Assembly: GCF_024713975.1 (NCBI RefSeq)
Contig: NC_091096.1
Span: forward strand, 2,941,501 to 3,005,500
DNA from: Paralichthys olivaceus
Lineage: Eukaryota > Chordata > Actinopteri > Pleuronectiformes > Paralichthyidae
Direction: 5' to 3'
DNA: 64,000 nucleotides
Below, in pieces: positions 17,698-31,790 of the stretch (the stretch's first letter is position 1; every line of letters begins with the position of its first letter). Both the position numbers and the translations under genes were made by a program. The notes beneath the pieces are model-generated. The model worked only from the letters and a program-made list of their open reading frames with translations, was not told the origin of the DNA and did not search any database.

Positions 17698-20600
17698 GAA
17701 CAGCAGAACAAGCACAGTAGCTACTTGTCGTCTCAGCTCAGCATCTGGACCTTGTTAAGAAATGCTTTGAAGCTTTGGAGGAGAAGCTGCTGTGTCGGCT
17801 GCGGAGAAGACGCGGAGCGGCTGAGCGAGTCAGACGCCTCAGCGCTGACATTCGCAGCCGCTTGGCAGTATACTGGCCGCGGTACCGACCCAGGCTCACG
17901 CTGTCCGTTGGTTTGATTCCCTTTGAAGTTCTGCATGGGCCTGCTGAGTTCAACTCAGGAGAGCTTGCCTCGAAGCCTTTCAATTATCCCAGCGAGGAGG
18001 GAGAAACTTAGAGGAATGAAAGGATTTTGTCTTCTACTTTATGAGTTTACAGTCAGGAGGGTGGCCTTCTCTCTACTACAGTCACAGGCTCAGAGGAGGA
18101 AAAGAAAAGGAAAACGCTTCCAGCTACATCCAAGTGTACGAATAAAAACTTCCCTTCTTCAGGAAGAGGATGACAAAGCTTTTTCTGAAGCAAGACAACA
18201 GTTCCTACGTAGACAATGACTAATAAGTTGAAGGGAATTCATGACAAAGAGGAAACAGCCATGCTAAGAGCTCTTTGAGATGGTTAAACACTCAGCTCAC
18301 ACAATGACAATGTTGATATGTTGCTGTTTAGGCAAGTATAATGTTTACCATCGTGTGTTTGCATGACAACAATTGCTAATTGTTCTGCAGGTGTCATGGC
18401 TGCACTTCTTCCAAAAAGCAGAAGACCGACAAACGATGCACACAAAACGTGAAAACCCTCCATGCAAAATGCTCAAAGCAAGAACGGTACCTTTACAAAT
18501 GGGCCCAGAAACATCAACTTTCCAAAAAAAAAATCACAGGATACAAGAAAGAGAAAACGGCACAGCAGCCGAAGAGAGCGAGGATGAGTCAACGTTCAGT
18601 CACTCGCTTCTGTTGCTGCACAATGACGCATCAAGTTATTTCTGGTGATATCACTTTCAACTCTTTCAACGTTCTTCCTCTGCAGGAGTGACAGGATTCG
18701 TGCGTGACGACAAACAATAGTATTTGAGAACAAGCGTGGTTCTCAGTCAAGACTGTAATTAGGAGAATCAAAAGAAAATTCCTCACACACCCCACCCCTG
18801 TCATTACTTTCCCATCCATCACTGGTTTCCACCTCGATGTATCTCCCTCAGAAAACTCAGAAGCTTGTCACTTCAAGATTGGAAATGACAGAATCTCAAG
18901 TCTGCGATCATAAAACTTCTGGTTTGTGGAGCGCGGATTTTAAAATTACAGAGAATCAGACTGAACCATCTGTGAGACACATGCAGAGCCGTCCGAACGC
19001 AGCCGAAACTCAAACCTAAAGCACATGGGGCTCTTTACGAATTCCGCGGCAGTTGAAATCATTTGCAAATGTGGCGGAGGTTAAGGCAGGATTGAATAAA
19101 ATGTGAAATCCAAGTCTGAGAAGAAGCAACAGAGGGTCCTTCAGTCAAGTGGTTTGTTTTTCAAAAAAAAGATTAGATTAAAAGGTGCTTGACTTACGCA
19201 TCTGCTCCTGGAGAGTGAGGGGACCACATTTCAGAAAGGTGTCTTTGATTGTCTCTATTTTAAGAATGTGCTTTATCAGGTTGGACCATTTATCTTGACA
19301 GCTAAACCTGACAGTCTATCCTTAGCTTCGTTTGGAGGAATGAAAATAAAACTTCACTAAGCTATAACAATGATAAAAGAAGAAAATAATACTGAAAACA
19401 AAAAACATCAGTATCTCACGCTGCTAAATTCCAGTCGAGTATATTCAGATTTATTCTGCTGGATGACAGCCTGCAGGCAGCCTGTGGGATAAATCTCTGT
19501 CAGATACACTCCAGCTCTGTGCTCCACCTTTGAAAATGATTACTCTGAGATTAATTTTTATTTTCCCTGCCTGCAGCCAAAGAGACAATCAGTGCTACAA
19601 TTTAAGTTTCTGTCAAGTTGCCACCAGTTTTTACTGTTCAATCAGATTCAGCCTTCAGCTTGTTTGAGGTACGAGCACTGTTTTTCTGTTTTCACCTTTC
19701 CTTAAAATACCTGCATGCACAAAGGAGCGTTTACAGACATGTTGTGGTGTATCATTAATCTGCTCGCTCCTGCAAGCCGTTGTCCTGAGCAGTGATTTAG
19801 TTCAGGACACTCAACTGTTCCCACGCAGCAACTCAACTCTGCTGACAACACTGTCCCCTAGAGGACAGAGATGATACAGAGACAGAGGACAAAAACCTCA
19901 AACTGAATTCTTAATAACATCAGTGGAGAAGACTAAATCCAGAGGGCACTGCAGATTGAGATTATTATATTTATCTAGAAACCTGCTCGAAACGTCCTTC
20001 ATTTAATGGAATGTCCAAAAAGTATTATCCCGGAGTACATGAAATAGTTTTTTTCTGCCCAATCAACAGGTTCAAAACCTAGAGACAATAAATTCATAAA
20101 TTATATACAAAGAGAGAAAAGCAGAAATGTTTAACATGTAAAAATAATTTAAAATCTCTCGCTGGGATCGAACAAAGGCACACTGGGATTTCTGCAGCTT
20201 CTCTTACCAACGCAGAGTTGAAGTATGAGCTGGTTCCCAAACAGCAGCAGAGTCACGGAGGCACAAAAACATCCTCAAGGATTTTGTCACTTCGGCTCCT
20301 GCAGCTCGGCCTCTCTCCATCATACTCGTTCTGTCTGCACCGTTCCTGCTTTACACCGGGTAAGGCTGTTACCCTCTCTCTTTGTCCTCCCTCTCCTCTG
20401 TCATCCTCCCTTCACACCTCCCTCTCTCTCTCTCTCCCTACCACCCCCCCCACAAATACCCTTCTCTATTCAGCCTGCACTTGACCGAGGACAGGCTGGA
20501 GCCACGTATTTGTTTAGCTCTTGAGTGGAGTCATGAGAGCGGAGAGAGGAGCCGTGGGCTGGTGAAAGCGACACACAACGTCCCGCGAAGGGGACCCTGG

Positions 20601-21722
20601 ATGAGGCATCACGCAAACTAGACAGAGAGCGTGTCTACGGTTTGTCATGTCACACAAAACTGTAATGTTTTAAACATTTCCACAGCCAAAGAGATTCCGT
20701 CTTCCGAAGACATACAACAGAAAAAAGCAAAGTGAAAAGGTTTCAATACATTTTTTACTCGTTAGAAAAATTACCTGTTGCTGTTTACTCTTAATATATT
20801 GCTAACATAGTCAGATATGTCTAATATTCTGCCATGTCTTAAATACGGGGCTACGAGCCGAGAAGAAAAAGGAACATTTTTGTCACTTGTCATTTTATTT
20901 TCATCCCAATCTCAAAATGCAAAGTTTGTTTTAAACGGACTCTGTATGAAGACTGTAGCTCCAGAGACCCTCCCAGAGCTTTCACTCCTGCTGTCAGCTC
21001 ACTCAAAGAGGCATTGTGAGAGAAATTCCCCATCTTAAGTGCTCCCATGTTTGCTTTTGTGGCAAGTGAGCCCACGCTGCTGACCTTTGGGAGACGGACC
21101 AATGAGATCCTCTGCTGCCCTTCTCCTCTGACAGCGGCCAGACAATGAAGAACAAGCTAATTAAACTCATCACAGCCTGAAGGAGGGAAGACCGGCTCAT
21201 TCACTAAACCTCTTTGCATAACCATCTTTGAACAAACGGACAAAACGTGTTTATAAAGTCAGATAAAAAGAAACTGCAGACTTGTGAAGAAAAGGAACGG
21301 CAACGACGGATATCTGCGGAATTAAAATTCACTTTTAAACTGATTCTGTGGTGTTTGATGAGAGCTGGGATTGACAGTTACATCAACATCCTGCTGGTCG
21401 AACAGATAACTTTGATCAAAACCACACTGGTGTGTCTTGATCAGACTTTTTTATGTTTCGCGCCACACAAACACTTGAGCTGTTGGAACCAGTGATGGTG
21501 TTAATGAGTCACGGGTCACGTTATACTGGATTACAGCCAGGGGGGGAGGCGGAGGTGATGGAGGGGTTACGCCGATGCACGGGTCCCATAGTGATCACAA
21601 GCCCTACGAACATGAGGGGAGAGGAAACTGGGTCAGCTGAGGGGACGAAGCAACAAATACTGTCATTAATCATGAGCCCGTATTACATCTGTACAGACTC
21701 AGCAAAATCTAACATTAAATTT

Positions 21723-21825
21723 AGGGTTCAGTGTCTTGCCCGAGGACTCGTGTAGACTGGAGGAGCACGGGAGCGAACAACAGATCCTCTAATCAGTGGA
21801 CAACTGCAGCACCCAACCAGAGTTC
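21723..21825 (-). mobile_element. teleost SINE-like interspersed repeat (minus orientation)
   Basis: The stretch reads gggttcagtgtcttgcccgag, then actggaggagcacggg, then ctaatcagtggacaactgcagc. This is the reverse orientation of a common fish repeat whose forward form contains a GGTTCGATCCC-like box, CTCCTGCAGTCC and TCCTTGGGCAAGA. A related plus-strand copy is at 47461-47612, and a fragment (gattagtggacggccc) is near 27471-27486. The family name is not assigned; recognition is from general familiarity with the sequence. Confidence 0.5.
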
Positions 21826-21868
21826 AAGGACACAGATTAGGATTGAGGCCAAAAAACTAGTGTGCGTT

Positions 21869-21918
<50 letters not shown>
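21869..21918. repeat. (GT)n microsatellite
   Basis: About 50 bases of near-pure GT repeat, next to the SINE-like copy. Confidence 0.95.
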
Positions 21919-21920
<2 letters not shown>

Positions 21921-23332
21921 CACGCATGTGTTTCGATTCTGTTTTCGTTCCACTGAAGAAACTTTTGAAAGATCACTCAGGTTAAGGCAACTGATGTTTG
22001 CAAAGCAGATGAAAGAAACGTCAGAGGTTTTAGAGATAAAGTTGAAACTGTTTTCAAGGTCTCATTAAACCTTCACACACAAACAATGATTCTTTCTATG
22101 CTGTAACTTTTTCCTCTTTTTAAGCCTGTTGTCACACTCTTCTCAAACTGACCTAAATTTGTGAGTGAAGCGGAGAAACTTGCAGAGTGAAATCCTCTCG
22201 TCTAGTGCTCGCCTTGGTTCCTTTCCACAGCAGCAGCACTGTTTATAATGGCAGCATGAATTCAGTGAGCAAAGTCCTTTTTCTCTCCACATTTAATTTT
22301 GAAATTTATGAAAACCAGGATATGTTTTTTTTTTTTTTCGAGCGTTCGGTTTCAAAATCAATCAGCACTCCCTAAAGAGCCAGGTTTTCATCTCTGGGGT
22401 CTGCAGTCCCAGCTGTGCCATGGTTCAGGTCCTGGGAACAAAAGGCAGTTGAGCATCACCGGTAAGCGGGAAAGACGGCTGCTGGCTTCAGGGGCCGTTC
22501 AACCACAAGATGAGAAAGATATGATTTCAAACCAGACAGTTGCAATCAAATCAGTTTGTCCTCAAATTGATCAGTGTCCAAACCGAGGCCAGCGACTGAC
22601 AGTGGGACCAACAGAGCAGGTTGTGTTTTTCAGTTTCAGATTCCTGTCGAGCTTCACCTTATATTAAAAATCTAATTTCTGCCTGCGTCTTCACTGAGCC
22701 TCTCGTACAAAGACCAGCAGGTGAACTTTGCTGTGCTGCTTTTTTTTACTTTAATTATTATGCAGTTACTTCATGCTATTGTTGCTTTCGTCATGAACAA
22801 ACCATTAAAAAAAAATGATGTACACGTCCATCTGTTGAGCAGCCCGTCCCCAGCTGGCCCTGACGCTGGCCGTCTTTTGTGATCCCTGTGTGCTTTCAGC
22901 TGGCCTCATTGCTTATCGTGTGGTGACATCAGTGGTTAACTGTGATTAACTGGCTTCAGCGTCATTTTTCCATCAGGGATATCAAGCATGCTAATCTGAG
23001 GGACCTCGCCATTACCCTCGCTCCGCCGCCGGGACGCCTCGTGATGATAACGCACCAAAACAGCAGCTATCAAGTTTACTTAAGTGCAAACAGACATTGA
23101 ATAAAAGTCATCTTATCCATCAGATCACAGCCACAGAGATTCCACCAACAGACTGAGTAAACTCCGAGAGGCCGACTGAGGTTAAGGACGCTCTGAGATG
23201 TGTTCCTCATTAATTCACATTTTTACCTCTCTAAAGCTTTTCATTTACATGGACCGTGGCAGTTTTTCCAAAGGCCGAGCCCCAAAAGAGAACTTAAGGA
23301 TGGACCCCAGCTTTTGAAAGAAAGGAACGAAG

Positions 23333-23480
23333 ACAAGAGAGAGAAAGAGAGAGGGAGGGAGGAGGGGGAGAGAGAGAGAGAGGAGTAATCCCATTAGGGT
23401 GGCAGCTAAATGATCTGTTCCACTGGGAGAAGGGGAGATAAAAAGGTGCATATTGGGAAGGAAGGAAGGAAGAGGGAGGG
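23333..23480. repeat. GA-rich purine tract
   Basis: Interrupted runs of gaga, ggga and ggaa units on the plus strand form an imperfect purine-rich low-complexity region that spawns open frames on both strands. Confidence 0.7.
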
Positions 23481-26400
23481 GGGCTTTTTTTGTGGGAGGA
23501 CAGTAGGGATGAGGCACAAACCTTTCTCCTCCTCTCCCTGTGTTAGAAGAAGCCCCCGGGCATCCTCATTGATGGCACTCAAAGCTGTCCACACGCCACT
23601 TTACTCCCAATTTGAAAATCTGATTTGTTCCCAAGGGGGAAGCGACGAGGAAATAGGAACAAAAGATTGCGCAAGTGGATCTGAGCTGGTGACACGCCAA
23701 ATTCAGCCACAAACCCGTGACCGCAACAGATAACCAAGTTTTTAAATAAACTTTCTAAACAAGCGCAGGGAGTCTGCAACTAATGATTTCTATATCAATT
23801 ATAGTTTTAATTAATCTGTTAGTTGTCTATAAAGAGTGAGACATTAACCAGCGTGATGTTTTTCACTCTCATTCACTTTAATATAAGAAGTCTATAAAAC
23901 AAGAAAGTATATTCTTTTCTTCAAACATTATTTGAAGCGATTAATCAAAATAAAACATCTTCCAGCTTCTGGTACTTGCTATTTTTTTGTACTCGATGCT
24001 CCAGGCACACGTCGTGTCCACACAGAAAAGCACAATACCCAAGTCACACATGGAAAAACACAAACCACAGACTCGAACGATCTCTGAGAGGTGTGTCCTT
24101 CATCACCGACAGACTGACACACACTTCAGCTGTGTCCGTTCTCCAAGAACAACAACACAGAGTGTCTTCATGCAGTGAAAACCTCAACAGCTTCAGGAAG
24201 TAATTAAAACAGCAAAAGGGTGTTTATGTATAATTAACATCACCCCCTTTTAGAATAAATCTTAAAACCATATCAAACAAACGGCAAATTATCTGGTTCC
24301 GCATCTCAAATGTTTTATAACATTACGAATTGAATATTTAGGATAAATTAATGAAAAAACATTGACAGATTGAACAATGATAAAACAATCACAGTTTGGT
24401 TTCTTCTTTTATACCAACAAGCTGACGTCAAAATATGAAATGGTCATGTTTTTTTACTTTGCCTATGTCGACATTAAACGATGCATATGAAAAAAACTTC
24501 ACCAAGTAAGAAATCCTTCTGCAGTATTTCAGTCTGCAGAGTTCTGTGTTTGAGAAAATACAGGTTTGGATTCCCAGCCATCGTTGTGCACAGGAAGCTG
24601 TAATAACTGTGGGACTAAACCAATGACTTCCGTGTCATCCTTTTCATTATCCTGGCCTCGGCTCGCGGTCACAGGGTCATAGGCTATGAAAACAGTAGCA
24701 TGCCTTCATAGATATAATGCAACACATTGTACTATGTTGGCAGTGAAGGGGTGAGCGGGTGAGGAAGGGGTGGGGGAGGGGTGTCTTCCCAGTGGGAGTC
24801 ATCCTTTTCAACAATGGCAGTTACATTCCATTGGAAACACTGTGGCATTATGGCTGCACTCTGTTCGCCAGGAGGATCCCCACTTCCAACCAAAACAAAG
24901 GGATTAACTCCCACGGTATTCTGGGAATTTTCAACGTCACTTTTTGGGAATGATTCAGAGGGAGGGGAAACAAGAAAAACAACAATTCCTGCAGTGTTGT
25001 TGAAATTATTCATAAAATGCCGCGCTTTGTTGGACAGAAATGTTTTCTCAAGCGTGTATCCAGAGCTCTGAACGAGAAAAAAACATATCCTCAGTGCCAG
25101 GTTCCCACACAGCCAACGACTGAATGTGTCGTGGCAGTCCCAATGTGAGAATATGCCGAGATAACTTACAGTTTTTCAATCTTACTTTGTCCGATATTGG
25201 TATTTTAATATACTTCGCTGTAGAGGATATGTTTTTATCTGCGTTTGTTTGCTTGTCTGTCGGTCAGTTAGCAAGATTACTCGAATTTTTTTTTTAAAAA
25301 CGCTTCAGTTGTTCAGTGGCAGTATTTGAATTTTACAAATCTCGTCCACCGTCCTGCAATTCAAACTGCAACAGCCACGAGTTTCTGAATAACATCCACA
25401 CGTCACTAAGCCTCTCTGAAACAGAAGACAGCCGCCGTCCAGAAGGTTCTGTCCATGAACAAATATTGACTCGACTGGTTATCTGTGTTCTCCTATTATT
25501 ATTTTAGCTCAGCTCAAGGGAAAGGAACAATCAGCATTTGCTGTTGGGGAGGTGCGGGTGGCAGATGTCCCTGAATATTCAAACTAGCAGAGTGGGGGGG
25601 GGGGGGGGGGTCGTATGATTGTACCGATAACGTACAGCTGATAACCTGCCATGGAAACATGTTATCACAATGTCTGCTTAGTTCAAAATGTCCTCTAAAT
25701 GAACCAATTAAAAAACGTGTCCGTCTTCAGTCTGCAACTCCAAAATGTTATTTAAATAAATTCTTTTGACTGGAGACACCAACAAGATCACATTGTGAAT
25801 AAAACATGAGCACAGCATATAATAAAGAAAACTCCAGTTTGCAGAGGCCACATTCTTAAGATGATAGTGTCTCATTTCGACATTTGTGGAATTATCATTA
25901 GACACGTGATGTTGTGTCCGTACAACTGAAAAGGTTAAAGCCAGCTGAAAAAGCACAATCTCTAATTTGAATAAACAAAAGAGGTCGACTTTCAACTTTC
26001 TGTGAAGCTGGTTTGGTGAAAACGTATCTCAGTGGAACACAACCATCTTCACATGACCATAAGTGAAGGCAATGCAACCCATCTACAGTTTAAGTGTGGA
26101 CACCTGAAGCGAGCCTGTTGGGACCCAACGAGTTGAGCTGGGATCCAACAAAAACTAGTAAGATATTTAGGTCAGGTCGGGTTTCAACACAAAAAAACAG
26201 AATGTCTGTCAGACTAGAGTAAAACTACTGGTTTAATGATGAGTTCTGTCTGTGTGATGACAACAGGAACCCATTATTAACCGATGTGGCCAACTCTATA
26301 CAAATAAAATTACTACACAACAAATAATACATATTGTTATATATATTATAATTCATCAAGATGCCTAATGAAATGTCTGAGCTGCTCCGTGTCCCAGTCA

Positions 26401-27861
26401 CAGCCACCAGTCCTTCAGGACAGATCAGGGGAACCTGTGGACAGCGTTGCCATGGTGATCTGCCCCTCACTTTGTGGAAACTGTAACTCGAGAGGGTGCA
26501 GGGCCATTGTCAAGCCAATTTCACCGCAGCACAGGCGAGGAGTAAAGTCACACGGTCAAACGCGATCGTGCAACCGCAAACCGAAGCCTTCGTCACAACG
26601 AAGCTGCAAACATCACACATCCACTCACTCATCTGTGTGCCGATTGGAAATAACACAAGGGTATTATTTTTTTTTTCTCTATAATTAATGTGGGATGTTG
26701 AATTACGAATTCCTGTAAACGCAGCCTCATATTAAAACACCGCCCATGTGGTGTGCTGACAGCAGGGCCTCGTGTGCACTGAGGCTTCAACCCCGGCAGA
26801 TAAGATCAATGGTGCCACCAGGGAGTCAATCTCCACTGTAAACAAAGCCCTGCTGACCGCAAGAGGAAATAATTTACTGCTGCAGTTTAACAGTTTACCG
26901 AGAAACGCCTGCCCTTCTTCAGAAAGATGTTTATACCCTCAATCAAAGGCAGGAGGCTGCAGATGGTTTTAACTGCAACTTTGCTTCCGACTTGAGGACC
27001 ATTCCTGAGTTTTATTGTCTTTACCTGTTTGAGTTCCTACTGGTTTGTCAACCACCGGTGGAAATGTAGTTAAATTAGGGGGAAAGTCCTCCAAACAGGT
27101 AAACTGTCGCACCATGCCTTCACTTCAAACATGAAGAGAGTCGTGATCATTTGTGACCGCAGCGTTGAACGGGTCAAAATGTGGAGCGGAGGCTCAGGCG
27201 CTGAGGAAGTTGTCTGTCAAAGTCAACGCAATTTCTGATTCAACAAAAAATGTCCTATTAATTACTTCCACAAGAACGTTCAAGCAGCAGCTTACACTTA
27301 TGATGCCATGGGTCAATGAAGATACCAATATTAAGGGGTAAAAAGATTTAGATCCTGATAAATAACATATTTTTAAATGATTCATTATGTGTGTCCTTAT
27401 CAAACCCTTGTGACAAAGGAGTGTAATTGAGGCTTGATAATTTAAACTATCGATGAATCACCGACTCTCTGATTAGTGGACGGCCCTGTCTGATTAACCG
27501 CTCTTGCTGGAATACAAACCAAACTTCCAGCTGCCATGTCTACACTCAAACTCAGAGTCAAAAGGTGGCGGCTCAGTCAGCCGTGAGGTCAGAGTGACTG
27601 GATCTTCACTAGGAATGTGTCGGGCAGCAGCTGTAGACACAACAGACACCCCCCCACCCCACCCACGCACAGACAAAACCTTAAACCAGACCCTCGCCCC
27701 TGTTCACACCATCTCACAAGATCTCAACTCCACTGCTCTCACTCACGAACAACACTTCAATCACATCAACGCTAACAACAGCAGCTTGATGAAGCTGAAT
27801 TATGTGTAAGATGACACAGTGGCAGGAACAATATTGTGTGGCATCATTTCCAGATATTCTA

Positions 27862-27906
<45 letters not shown>

Positions 27907-27908
27907 TA
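27862..27908. repeat. (TA)n microsatellite
   Basis: A short CA start followed by about 40 bases of alternating TA. Confidence 0.95.
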
Positions 27909-29212
27909 TTGCAACATGCACCTTAATATATTGGTTATGAGTCTGTGTTTTTGGTCATAATCAGCATAAGGAGTATACGTGGAACATAAGAAATTATAAT
28001 TAATGGCATTTTCAAAAATCCCAGTTGACATAATTCGTTCAGTATTTTAGATTTCTTGGGATCAGTTTACATTCCACGTTATCCTGACAGAGGTGGGCAT
28101 CAACATCGGTTTCCCAAATAAAGTCAATACTGATTAACGAGGTCCAAATTCAATTCAATATCGTTTTTTTTCGGAGATTCCAGTTAAAATACCACTTGTG
28201 CAACAATCTAATAAGATTCTGAGACAAACTGCAATTTGTACAAGAAACTCTCTAACTTAGTTGATTGTTAAAATATGTTTATATTACATGCTTGTTTATT
28301 CAACATGACCAACAAGTGCTTTTTTGGTGCAGAGGATTAAAATTTTGAATTGTAGCATGTGTGAAAACTACGATTTCATCTTTCTATTGTCTCAAAGATT
28401 TTGTCCTCCGGATGTTTGCTGTTATCTTTAACATAGAGATACTAGTTAAACACAGCGTTTAGTTTGCTCTGAGCAGGAAAACCACGAATATAAAGCAAAA
28501 CAAGTGTTGGCATCAGCAGGTTAAATGGTTATTGATCGAAACCAACTCAAAAACATAATTTTCACTCACCTTCCTCGTATTGTAAGACTTATTTTGTGAC
28601 TGCATTTCCCTCAGAGCTCCCAGTACCACCAGAGAGAAAACATCCCAGAGAGAAATGTGGGATTAACATGGAGACGTCACCCGGCGGTGTCTCACACGGC
28701 TGAGTGTGAGCCAATCACAACAGAGCCACTCAGACACCACACACCCACAGTAACCTGACAATACCAGCCAGCGAGGGAGACTGCAACATGAGCAGGCCGG
28801 TGACCAGTGGGCCGAGGGTTTGGGCTTCTCTCAGCAGTTAACAGCGGCATCCAAGAGCTAAACTCAGCAGCTCTTAATGTGGCGTGCACGACAATGTGAG
28901 TCCAGAGAAATTGGGGGTGTTTTGTTTTTTTGACAGGAAGCAGAAGCTGCTCAAGGCAAGAATTTAATGTAGTACACCTTTCCTTTCATTAAAGCAAGAC
29001 TACGCCCAACATCTATTATTTCAAATTGAAACACAACACCACCCTCAGGGTCCCGTTGACTGTAATTTCCAATCAAACGTTAGTTGATTTATAGTGGACT
29101 TACAAAAGAGCATAAGACCTCATTATCAATGAATGTGCTCGTCTTCTTAATCAATCATTTCCTCTATGAAATACTGGTGGTGTCATCATCAGCACTTTTA
29201 ACGTCATTTCGA

Positions 29213-29700
29213 GGCAGAGTCTGTGCAGTAGTGGTCGTGATGAGGAGCCACAGTAACAAGGTCCCGCCGATACCCATGCTTGACCAACTGCAAGCCAAAC
29301 TGAGCTGTCAATCATGCACACAGTTCTTTCAACAACCGAGAAACGCCTGACCATAGACGATAGATAAAAATGGACCACCCATCTTCAATTCCTCCCACTA
29401 TCCAGAAACAGAGCCAAACCATCCCGGGCTATCCGGAGTCTGCGCAGTAGTCGTGGTGGTGTGGAGCAGTGGACCCACATCTCGAGCGTGACTTTGTTTA
29501 TACAGCAGCAAATTACTAATTAAAACCAAATATGGTGGAAGAATTGACACCTGAACAGATCAGCGTGATAATAACCGACCTAAAATGAAAAAACTACCTT
29601 TGCCAACAACTTATGTAACCTGCACTTCAAATGTTTTGGTCTGGTCCATGTGCTATCCACTAACATGGAGGAGACAGTGTTTATGACCTTCAATATGACC
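29213..29700. repeat. diverged interspersed repeat fragments
   Basis: Two similar pieces, agtctgtgcagtagtggtcg (about 29218) and agtctgcgcagtagtcgtgg (about 29438), occur about 220 bases apart. A third piece at 29638-29675 (ggtctggtccatgtgc...acatggaggag) recurs at 32667-32700. The pattern suggests an old non-autonomous element; the family is not identified. Confidence 0.4.
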
Positions 29701-31419
29701 AGGGGGGAAATCCAAATGATTTGGCTTCACTTTTGGGAGGGGTCATAAATCTTGTTTAACAGATTTATATATTTTAGACACATTCTGTGTTGTAAACATA
29801 CAGAAATGCAAATGTTTTTACTAAATGTTTGCCATGTGGAGAAGATACGACACTGCGCATTACTAGAATGTGGTATTTTTGGTAACAAGGCTCGTATGCC
29901 ACCCGTTCATTGGTAGTTAGCTCTCCTGATACGGGTTGAGTTCTGGTTGAATTGACTCAGACTGCCTTCTTGTGGAACGCTTTAATTTGACAGGCAAAGT
30001 CTGTGCATGCCTACATAGCTGAGAGATTATCACAGAGCCACTTCAGCCCTGAATTCACTTTGCACCTGCATTGTCTTGCTTGATGTACAAGAAGCAGGCA
30101 GGACACGCCTTTCATCAGTAGAGATAATGGGATAATGACAAGCTGAGGGTGAGCTGCTTCTTCCAAGGAACACTTCCCTCTGACTGACGCAGCCGTGGAT
30201 GTTTGGTATGTGAAAGTTCTGAATGTTTTGTTGATCTCTATCAGTTCTGCTGCCACTTCCGCGCTTGAAGTCGGATAGAAACAAGCTCCAAGAGTTGCAG
30301 GAGTCCAACATGAACCAGTCACAACAAAGGCACTACTGGTTTAATCCCTGGCAAATGCCTTGGATGATACTCGACACCATGAGCAAGGCAGGAAGTGCCG
30401 CCATCACCTGATGCTGCTGGTCCACAATTTGCATTGTGTGCATTGTGAAGCATGTATGGTTTCTGGCGAGTTTAAACAGAGGTGTGTTAAGAGAGAGAGA
30501 GAAAAAAACACTTCAGAATCCTGAATAGAAAAGTTGAGTTGACGGTCACGGCAGTTTTAACTAATTTCAACAGACATAAAACTCAATACGTACAGTCAGT
30601 GTTTCCCATTACTTATCTAGACTGGGGCAGTCTGCTGTTTTCAGATTAGTCCTGCCACAGTTTCATAATGTAATCGCAATTATATTGCATTGTATAGCAC
30701 GCTATTGTGCACGCTATCATCTATAAAGTTGTATCCATGCAGACAGAGCTCATCGTGTCAGCTACAGATGTGCAAGTGGCATGCAATGCAGTTCCTCCCG
30801 CTGCGTTGTGCATGTGTGTTTTTCCCCGTAGGTCATGTCTGAAAATGGCTACAGATTGAATGAATTCTGTGGGACACTGCAGACAATCACATGCAGGTAA
30901 GTGCAGTTAGGAGCTGCAGCAGCATGGGGATTTCAAAATCATCATCAGCAGAAACTGCTTCTTCTTTTCTGAGTGTGATCGTAAATATAATTAGCTTTTC
31001 CCTTAAAGCGTGGGTAAGGCAGAGAAGGATAATTGGGGTTCGTTGCCTCACCACATTCAGTTTTTTCTGGCATTCTTCCCATTGTGGTCAAATATCAAAA
31101 CAATCATTTTCAGCAAGCCAAGTCAGGCACTGTGCTTTTACTCCAGGGTTTCTTTCTGATGTGTAATTAATTTAATTTACAGGATCAACCCATAATTCAT
31201 TTCAACACTGCATTGCGTTCCTTCAAATTTTCATGAAGGCAAAACAAACAAACATGGGGGAGTGTGTATGTGACACCCAATGTGGTCACTCTGAACAAGA
31301 GAAGGATGTGACATCGCAAAACTAGAAAAGGTTGCAAGTTGGGTTCCGACATGGCCCTTTGCTGGGTCAGAACCAAACCATTGGCACAAGTACTGTTCCG
31401 TCAATAAATAACAAATGGG

Positions 31420-31790
31420 CTACTTCTGTCACACGTACACGGACAATGTTTTGGTACAAAAGTCTGACATGGACCAGGAAACCGTACTTTGCAAATTATG
31501 CCACCTTTAATATCTTTTACCACCTTGACATGAAGCAAACAGTCAGACAGTACAATGAAAGCTACTGAAGTACAGTTGAGTGATCAAAACAAACCCCAGA
31601 CTCAGACGCTGCAAGAGGCCTTTGCCTACGGAACAACGAAAAAGAAACGTGAAGATGGAGGAGGATAACGGCTGATGTTACAACTTACATCTGTAAATAT
31701 ACAGCCCCGATCGAGAAAAGGTTTGAGTAATAATATGAATTCAGTCATTTTGATGTGAAATTACCTCTATCAAGATATGAGGCCTTGGTC
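31420..31790 (+). pseudogene. decayed hAT-type (ZBED-like) transposase fragment
   Basis: Pieces of a BED-finger hAT transposase are readable in order but in different frames. At about 31448-31504 a frame gives KSDMDQETVLCKLCH, carrying the first Cys-x2-Cys pair. A one-base shift then gives ATFNIFYHLDMKQTV, matching the His half of a BED finger. At about 31594-31650 comes QTLQEAFAYGTTKKK, a typical linker, and at about 31665-31727 ITADVTTYICKYTAPIEK, the start of the hAT body. Stop codons and frame changes separate them, so it is dead. It lies inside the kank1 intron. Terminal repeats were not established. Confidence 0.6.

Noticed and set aside
17733..18011. Several overlapping open frames on both strands in a GC-richer patch
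   Set aside because: No frame resembles a known family, the frames conflict, and no splice structure supports an exon; composition alone explains them.
30011..30322. Two overlapping minus-strand frames of about 100 codons
   Set aside because: They looked transposon-like, but no motif could be recognised in either frame, so no element was called.
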